A DNA stretch of 18,300 nt from JBGCDD01 sp045105075 (lineage in GTDB: Bacteria > Pseudomonadota > Alphaproteobacteria > Rhodobacterales > Rhodobacteraceae): positions 1 through 18,300 of the forward strand of contig JBGCDD010000113.1 of NCBI GenBank assembly GCA_045105075.1, written 5' to 3'. Shown one piece after another: positions 13,156 through 18,300 of the stretch; the first letter of the stretch is position 1; each line of letters starts with the position of its first letter. The notes below the pieces were generated by a model. The model was not told where the DNA came from. It ran no database searches and saw only the letters and a list, made by a program, of their open reading frames with translations. The translations under genes and the position numbers were made by a program.

Positions 13156-14388
13156 ATGCCAAATGTGACGCACGGATTTGACACCGCACGGCTTGACCGT
13201 ATCGGCGCGTGGATGCAACGTTATGTCGATGAACGCAAATACCCCGGTTCGTCGGTTTTGATCCATCGCGGCGACAGCGAGGTCTATTTCCACGCCGCAG
13301 GGTGGCGTGATGTGGAAAACAACCTGTTGTTTCAGAGCGATACGGTGGCACGCATTTATTCGATGACCAAGCCTGTGACATCGGTCGCCTTGATGATGCT
13401 GGCCGAGTTGGGGCTGTTTCAACTCGAAGCACCTGTTTCTGAATTTATCCCTGAATTCAATAATATGCAGGCTCTTGTTAAAGGCGCAACGGCGATTGAT
13501 CAGGTCGAAGCGTCACGTGCGCCGACATTGCGCCAACTGCTGACCCACACCTCCGGGTTGAGCTATCCGTTCAACCCTGGTGTCTTGCCGCAGGAAATGG
13601 AAGCCCAGGACATTTTGTTCCGCCCAAATCATGGGCCCCTGGCGGAAATGGTGGTTAAAGCTGCTGAGTTGCCGTTGGCTTTTCAACCCGGCAGTCGTTG
13701 GGAATATTCCATTGGAATCGATATCTTGGGGCGCGTTGTTGAAGTGGTTTCGGGTCTGTCACTGGAGGCGTTTTTCAAGGATCAGATCTTTGAACCGCTG
13801 GGCATGACGCAGACTGGCTTTTCGGTGCCCAAAGACACCGGAGATCGCTTTGCTTCGCTTTACACACCTTTGGCGGGCGACGCGATGGCGTTGAATGCAA
13901 CGCAGGAAAAAGACGACACATTGCGCCGGGTGGACCGGGCCGGCAAATCCCCCTTTGAGGCTGCAACAATGGCGTCGGGCGGAGGTGGTCTGGTTGGCAC
14001 GATCGATGATTATATGACGTTTTCCAATATGTTGCGACGCGGAGGTGACACGCCAAATGGCCGGTTGCTCAGCCCGAACACGTTGAAATTCATGATGCGC
14101 AACCACCTGCCGGGCGACATTGCCTCGATGGGACCGGCCAGCTTCGCCGAACAGCCAATGGAGGGCATGGGTTTTGGTTTAGGCGGCGCGGTGGTGTTGG
14201 ATCCAGGCCGCGTGGGTGCGGCGGGCAACACTGGTGATTTCAGCTGGGGTGGAATGGCATCGACCTTCTTTTGGATTGATCCGGTGATGGATCTGTCGGT
14301 GGTGTTTTTCACCCAATTGTCGCCGTCAAGCTCGTATCCGGCCCGCGCTGAACTCAAGGCGCTGGTGCACGGCGCGTTGTTGGCATGA
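13156..14388 (+). CDS. Serine hydrolase of the beta-lactamase/family VIII esterase type
   Basis: The 410-residue protein has the class C beta-lactamase fold. SMTK (Ser69-Lys72) supplies the nucleophile Ser69 and general base Lys72, YSI at Tyr184 takes the YxN place in WEYSIGIDILG, and WGG (364-366) replaces the KTG motif, as in family VIII esterases such as EstB. This points to an esterase or lactonase more than an antibiotic-destroying enzyme. No signal peptide is seen, so it acts in the cytoplasm; true class C beta-lactamases are exported. AGGGGA about 10 bases upstream is the ribosome site. Its stop overlaps the acetoacetate-CoA ligase start by 4 bases, which ties it to CoA metabolism; opening of a lactone intermediate is a reasonable inference but unproven. 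Confidence 0.86.
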   Translation: MPNVTHGFDTARLDRIGAWMQRYVDERKYPGSSVLIHRGDSEVYFHAAGWRDVENNLLFQSDTVARIYSMTKPVTSVALMMLAELGLFQLEAPVSEFIPEFNNMQALVKGATAIDQVEASRAPTLRQLLTHTSGLSYPFNPGVLPQEMEAQDILFRPNHGPLAEMVVKAAELPLAFQPGSRWEYSIGIDILGRVVEVVSGLSLEAFFKDQIFEPLGMTQTGFSVPKDTGDRFASLYTPLAGDAMALNATQEKDDTLRRVDRAGKSPFEAATMASGGGGLVGTIDDYMTFSNMLRRGGDTPNGRLLSPNTLKFMMRNHLPGDIASMGPASFAEQPMEGMGFGLGGAVVLDPGRVGAAGNTGDFSWGGMASTFFWIDPVMDLSVVFFTQLSPSSSYPARAELKALVHGALLA

Positions 14389-16346
14389 GCGAGGCACGCC
14401 CGATCCTTTGGACCCCGCCGCCCGCGCGCGCGCAAGCCAGTACTATGGCGCAATACATGCGATTCCTCAGTGAAAACAAAGGGTTGAAATTCGAAGCTTA
14501 CGCCGATTTATGGGCTTGGAGCGTTCAGGATCTTGACGGGTTCTGGCAATCGATCTGGGACTTCTTTGATCTGCGCGCAGCCACGCCGCACACCGCAGTT
14601 TTGCAGCACCGCGCTTTGCCCGGCGCGGTCTGGTTCCCTGGTGCGACACTGAACTTTGCCGATCAGATCTTGCGCCAGGGCGAAAAAACACCTGATGCGC
14701 TGGCGCTTGTTGTTCAATCCGAAACCTTTGAGCGGCGCGCGCTGACCTGGGCTGAATTGCGCGCGCAAGTGGCCAGTGCCGCGGCACGGTTTCAAGCGAT
14801 GGGGATCGGGCAGGGCGACCGGGTTGTTGCCGTATTGCCCAACACAGAAACCGCAATCATCGCCTGCCTCGCAGCCACAAGTTTGGGGGCGATCTGGTCG
14901 TTGTGCGCCCCGGATATGGGCCATGTCGCTATCCTGGACCGGTTCCGCCAAATCGAGCCCAAGCTGTTGATTTCCCAAGACGGTTATGTGCACGGCGGCA
15001 AAATGATCAGCCGACGCGATGTGCTGGATACGATCATTGCTGGCCTGCCCAGTCTTGAAAACGTGGCGATGGTTTGCGTGGCCGACAGCATCCGCGACGA
15101 CGAAACAGATTGGCACAGCCTGACCCAAGACGACATCCCTTTCCAACCCACTCAGGTGCCGTTCGAGCATCCGCTATGGGTGGTCTATTCCTCGGGCACC
15201 ACGGGCAATCCCAAGCCAATTGTGCACGGTCATGGCGGCGTGTTGATCGAAAGCGCCAAACAGACCTTGCATCAGGATCTGACGTCAAAGGATCGGTTCA
15301 GTTGGCTGACCTCGTCGGGTTGGATCATGTGGAATGCGCAGTTCATGGCGATGGGTCAGGGCGCCAGCGTGGCGATGTTTGACGGCGCGCCCAACCACCC
15401 GGATCTGAATGTGGTGTGGGAGTTTGTGGCACGTGAACAGGTCACCTATTTTGGTGTCGGCGCGGCCTTTGTCACCACTTGTGCCAAGGCCGGGGTAACG
15501 CCGTCGCAATTTGATCTCAGCCACTTGCGCTCGATGGGGGCGACGGGATCGCCGCTGACGGAAGATGGCTATGACTGGGTCTACAGCGCGGTCAAATCCG
15601 ATCTTTGGCTGGCGCCGATCTCGGGCGGAACCGATCTGTGCGGCGCATTTGTTGGCGGCCATCCGATGTTGCCGGTCCGCGCCGGGCAGATGCAATGCCG
15701 TTTTCTGGGCAACGCGGTGCGCGCCTTTGATGAGGCAGGTTCTGATTTGATTGGTCAGGTTGGCGAGCTGGTTTGCACCGAACCCTTGCCCTCGATGCCG
15801 CTCTATTTTTGGGGCGACGAAGACGGATCGCGTCTGCACGAAAGCTACTTTGACACTTATCCCGGCATTTGGCGCCACGGTGACTGGATTGAAATCACGC
15901 AAGACGGCGGTGCAGTGATCTATGGCCGCTCTGATGCCACGATCAACCGCAAAGGCCTAAGGATGGGCAGTGCCGAGCTTTATCAGGCTGTCGAAGGGCT
16001 TGATGCGATTTTGGATTCTTTAGTGGTTGATCTTGAATTTCTGGGCCGCGACAGTTTTATGCCGCTGTTTGTGGTGCTCGGCCCCGGCCAGGTGCTGGAT
16101 GACGCGCTAAAGGAGCAAATCAACCAAGCGATCCGCACAGCTGTTTCTGCGCGTTTTGTGCCAAATGAAATCGTTCAGATCGGCGAAGTGCCGCGTACTT
16201 TGTCGGGCAAAAAGCTGGAAGTTCCGGTCAAAAAACTGTTGCTCGGCGGTGATCCAGACCGGGTTGTGAATCGGGATTCAATGATCAATCCCGACAGTTT
16301 CGATGCCTTTATTGCCTATGAGAAAAACATGAAGAAAGCCGAGTAA
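14385..16346 (+). CDS. Acetoacetate-CoA ligase (acetoacetyl-CoA synthetase)
   Basis: The 653-residue protein belongs to the ANL superfamily and is close to full length for acetoacetyl-CoA synthetases. The N-terminus, MSEARPILWTPPPARAQAS, matches the family's W-x-P lead. The phosphate loop is SSGTTGNPK (269-277), the adenylate-binding stretch is LAPISGGTDLCGAFVGG, and the C-terminal domain carries the catalytic Lys609 in RTLSGKKLEVPVKKLL. It activates acetoacetate (or a related 3-keto acid) with ATP and CoA in the cytoplasm; a thiolase, such as the one at the start of the window, could then give two acetyl-CoA. The start overlaps the hydrolase stop (ATGA) and its TAA abuts the thioesterase ATG. 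A wider or different substrate in this cluster is possible. Confidence 0.92.
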   Translation: MSEARPILWTPPPARAQASTMAQYMRFLSENKGLKFEAYADLWAWSVQDLDGFWQSIWDFFDLRAATPHTAVLQHRALPGAVWFPGATLNFADQILRQGEKTPDALALVVQSETFERRALTWAELRAQVASAAARFQAMGIGQGDRVVAVLPNTETAIIACLAATSLGAIWSLCAPDMGHVAILDRFRQIEPKLLISQDGYVHGGKMISRRDVLDTIIAGLPSLENVAMVCVADSIRDDETDWHSLTQDDIPFQPTQVPFEHPLWVVYSSGTTGNPKPIVHGHGGVLIESAKQTLHQDLTSKDRFSWLTSSGWIMWNAQFMAMGQGASVAMFDGAPNHPDLNVVWEFVAREQVTYFGVGAAFVTTCAKAGVTPSQFDLSHLRSMGATGSPLTEDGYDWVYSAVKSDLWLAPISGGTDLCGAFVGGHPMLPVRAGQMQCRFLGNAVRAFDEAGSDLIGQVGELVCTEPLPSMPLYFWGDEDGSRLHESYFDTYPGIWRHGDWIEITQDGGAVIYGRSDATINRKGLRMGSAELYQAVEGLDAILDSLVVDLEFLGRDSFMPLFVVLGPGQVLDDALKEQINQAIRTAVSARFVPNEIVQIGEVPRTLSGKKLEVPVKKLLLGGDPDRVVNRDSMINPDSFDAFIAYEKNMKKAE

Positions 16347-17216
16347 ATGACTGATGTTGCTATGGAACTTCTTGATCTTTTGGATATCGAACAGCTTGAG
16401 GTGGATCTGTTTCGCGGCATCGGATCCGGCGGCGAAACCACCACACGCATTTTTGGCGGCCATGTGATTGCTCAGGCCCTGGCGGCTGCCTATCACACTG
16501 TGCCGGATCGATTGTGCCATTCGCTGCACGCCTATTTCATTCGCCCCGGTGATCCGGCGATTCCGGTGATCTATCAGGTGGATCGCGCCCGCGATGGCGG
16601 CAGCTTTACCACCCGCCGCGTTGTCGCGATTCAGCACGGCAAACAAATCCTGAACCTCTCTGCCTCTTTTCATATCGACGAAGAAGGCTGGAATTATCAA
16701 CACCCGATGCCCAAGGTCGATGGCCCGGACGGTCTGCAAAACCGAGCCGAACAAAGGGCGGACTATGCCGAGCAAGTGCCCGAACCCCTGCGCCCGGACT
16801 TTCTGCGCCCGCGCCCGATTGAAATCCGCGAGGTCGCGCCACGTGATTTACTGAACCCGGTGCCGGTTGATGACGTGAACCACCTGTGGTTCCGCATGGA
16901 GCATGCCAAAGACGCCAGCCCGCAAATGCAGCAAATCCTGCTGGCCTATGCCTCAGACATGAACCTGCTGGGGTCATCTTTGCGCCCGCACGGGCTGACC
17001 TGGTTCAAACGCGAAGTGATGAGCGCCAGCCTCGATCACGCGATGTGGTTTCATGCCCCAATCCAGTTCGACAACTGGCATCTCTACACAATGGACAGTC
17101 CCTTCACCGGCGGTGCGCGCGGCTTCAACCGCGGTGCGATTTACGCCGCCGACGGCACACTTGTGGCCAGCACCGCCCAGGAAGGGCTGGTGCGCCCCTA
17201 CAGGCCAAAGTCATGA
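16347..17216 (+). CDS. tesB: Acyl-CoA thioesterase II (TesB family)
   Basis: This 289-residue protein has the double hot-dog fold of TesB. SLHAYFIRPGDP and RDGGSFTTRRVVAIQ lie in the first half, and the active-site residues fall at the same numbers as in E. coli TesB: Asp204 (in YASDMNLL), Ser228 in place of Thr228 (in MSASLDH), and Gln278 (in STAQEGL). The Thr to Ser change keeps the hydroxyl. It releases free acids from acyl-CoAs, which may relieve CoA sequestration when a pathway intermediate builds up. It begins directly after the ligase stop with no spacer and overlaps the amidohydrolase by 4 bases. The combination of a ligase and a thioesterase in one operon is notable. Chain preference is not readable from sequence. 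Confidence 0.93.
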   Translation: MTDVAMELLDLLDIEQLEVDLFRGIGSGGETTTRIFGGHVIAQALAAAYHTVPDRLCHSLHAYFIRPGDPAIPVIYQVDRARDGGSFTTRRVVAIQHGKQILNLSASFHIDEEGWNYQHPMPKVDGPDGLQNRAEQRADYAEQVPEPLRPDFLRPRPIEIREVAPRDLLNPVPVDDVNHLWFRMEHAKDASPQMQQILLAYASDMNLLGSSLRPHGLTWFKREVMSASLDHAMWFHAPIQFDNWHLYTMDSPFTGGARGFNRGAIYAADGTLVASTAQEGLVRPYRPKS

Positions 17217-18238
17217 GCGGCGGTGGGCGTTATCCCGGTTGGACTCCGGGGATCGAGCTGCGCGATGACTGGCTGGGTCTGGTCCAGGAACCCATTCTTG
17301 ATCCCACCCGAGAGATCGTCGATCCACATCACCACCTCTGGGTGCACGGTGACAATGATGCCGTCTATGAACTTGATGAACTGGCCCGAGACACCAGCGC
17401 CGGTCACAATGTCGTGCAAACGATGTTCATTGAATGCCGCTCTTACTACGATCTTGCGGCGCCGCCTCATCTTCAATCCGTAGGCGAAACCCGGCAGGTC
17501 ACCGCAATGGCGCAATCTGCGAAAGGCGCCAAGATCGCCGGAATCATCGCTCAAGCCGACCTGCGATTGCCGCAACTTGATGATGTACTGACCGCCCATA
17601 TCGACGCGGGCCAAGGACTTGTGCGCGGCATCCGCCATTCTGGAGCCTGCGATCCTGAACCAGACCGGCTGATGATTCCCGGGCGAGGCACGCCGGGACT
17701 TTACCATGATGCCGATTTCCGCCGCGGTCTTGCCCGTCTCGGCGCGCGTGGCCTGACCTATGACACATGGCATTACCACCACCAAAACACCGACTTCATT
17801 GACCTGGCAAAAGCGGTCCCCGATACCGCACTGGTGCTTGACCACTTCGGCACGCCGCTTGGCGTAGGCCGGTTTGAGGGTCAACGAGAGGATATTTTTG
17901 ATCAATGGCGGCGCGATATGGACGCCCTCAGCCAATGTCCAAACGTTCACGCCAAACTGGGTGGCTTCAACATGCCCGACAACGGCTGGCGGTGGGACCG
18001 ACGCGCGCTCCCGCCCAGCTCTGACGAAATGGTTGATTCTCAAGGCAAATGGTACAATCACATGATTGGCTGTTTTGGTCCCGAACGCTGCATGTTTGAA
18101 AGCAACTTCCCGGTCGATCGCGTGTCCATCAGCTACGCAGTCCTTTGGAACGCTTTCAAAAAGATCGCAGCGCCATTTGATGATCCGGCAAAGTCAAACC
18201 TGTTTTCACAAACCGCTCGCCGGGTCTACGGCCTCTGA
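17213..18238 (+). CDS. Amidohydrolase (PF04909, amidohydrolase 2 type), metal-dependent hydrolase fold
   Basis: The 341-residue protein is a TIM-barrel hydrolase. The metal motif after strand one is DPHHHLW (His39 and His41), GIRHSGA and LVLDHFGTPLG provide later barrel His residues, and the strand-eight motif is FESNFPVD, where Asn298 stands at the place of the usual Asp (GSDWP-like). I recall E-S-N-F-P in a group of proteobacterial members, so this may define a subfamily. PF04909 enzymes hydrolyse cyclic lactones or amides or decarboxylate acids such as ACMSD substrates. Start: ATG 17213 overlaps the tesB stop by 4 bases; the long upstream open frame from 16886 lies inside tesB. It is the last gene of the operon, followed by a repeat unit. 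Substrate unknown. Confidence 0.86.
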   Translation: MSGGGRYPGWTPGIELRDDWLGLVQEPILDPTREIVDPHHHLWVHGDNDAVYELDELARDTSAGHNVVQTMFIECRSYYDLAAPPHLQSVGETRQVTAMAQSAKGAKIAGIIAQADLRLPQLDDVLTAHIDAGQGLVRGIRHSGACDPEPDRLMIPGRGTPGLYHDADFRRGLARLGARGLTYDTWHYHHQNTDFIDLAKAVPDTALVLDHFGTPLGVGRFEGQREDIFDQWRRDMDALSQCPNVHAKLGGFNMPDNGWRWDRRALPPSSDEMVDSQGKWYNHMIGCFGPERCMFESNFPVDRVSISYAVLWNAFKKIAAPFDDPAKSNLFSQTARRVYGL

Positions 18239-18300
18239 TTCCCCTTTTCCTCTTGCCAGAAATATCCCGGGGTCTGGGGCAGAGCCCCAGGGATCTTTGG
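18239..18300 (-). repeat. Extragenic palindromic repeat unit, copy 2 (inverted)
   Basis: Read on the - strand this matches copy 1 at 131-197: a hairpin CTGGGGC, TCT loop, GCCCCAG (complement of 18274-18290), then CCCCGGGATATTTCTGGCAA and GAGGA. It begins right after the amidohydrolase stop. The hairpin may end the six-gene transcript. The unit may continue beyond the window edge. Confidence 0.72.

Noticed and set aside
13156..14388. Beta-lactamase resistance gene
   Set aside because: No signal peptide, WGG in place of KTG, and embedded in a CoA operon.
16886..17212. Upstream extension of the amidohydrolase frame
   Set aside because: Lies inside tesB, is Arg-rich and has no family match; the ATGA overlap at 17213 matches the operon's style.
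1..18300. CRISPR array, tRNA, transposase or phage gene
   Set aside because: No regularly spaced repeats, cloverleaf or related protein was seen on either strand.

Overview
The window reads like the chromosome of an alphaproteobacterium of the Rhodobacterales (Roseobacter-type). This rests on the moderate-to-high GC content, the style of the encoded proteins, and an extragenic palindrome unit with a tail reading roughly GGATATTT-TGGCAAGAGGAA. I recognise that unit as typical of this group, but no database was searched. Coding density is high and there is no RNA gene, transposase, phage gene or CRISPR array.

Region A (1-3734, + strand) holds the end of a thiolase, then a nitronate-monooxygenase-family flavoprotein, a histidine-phosphatase-fold protein, an APH-fold kinase of the ACAD10/11-LvaA type and an IclR-family regulator, the last four tightly packed. 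Region B (3735-4206) is a 472-base intergenic region with several dyad symmetries, including a nearly perfect 22-bp palindrome; it is the likely control region for region C. Region C (4207-9266, + strand) is a complete five-gene branched-chain-amino-acid-type (HAAT) ABC transporter, livK-H-M-G-F, with a strong terminator hairpin between the binding-protein gene and the rest. Region D (9368-11303, - strand) is a GST, SDR and 2-hydroxychromene-2-carboxylate-isomerase-like operon with overlapping start and stop codons, convergent with livF. Region E (11587-18238, + strand) is an operon of two crotonase-fold proteins, a family-VIII-type serine hydrolase, acetoacetate-CoA ligase, acyl-CoA thioesterase II and a PF04909-type amidohydrolase; most junctions overlap by 4 bases or abut.

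Taken together this looks like a catabolic locus: import of an organic acid (the Liv-type transporter need not carry amino acids), IclR control, and breakdown through CoA thioesters to acetoacetyl-CoA and acetyl-CoA. The kinase suggests a 4-hydroxyacyl-CoA step as in levulinate degradation. The nitronate-monooxygenase homologue may act on a CoA intermediate, as IpdC does in steroid ring degradation. The substrate cannot be named from the sequence. Several enzymes have replaced catalytic residues (second His of the phosphatase fold, Walker A Lys of LivF, catalytic Tyr of the SDR, one Glu in each crotonase, Asp of the amidohydrolase); these are the most testable oddities here. Two inverted copies of the extragenic palindrome lie at the two ends of the window.
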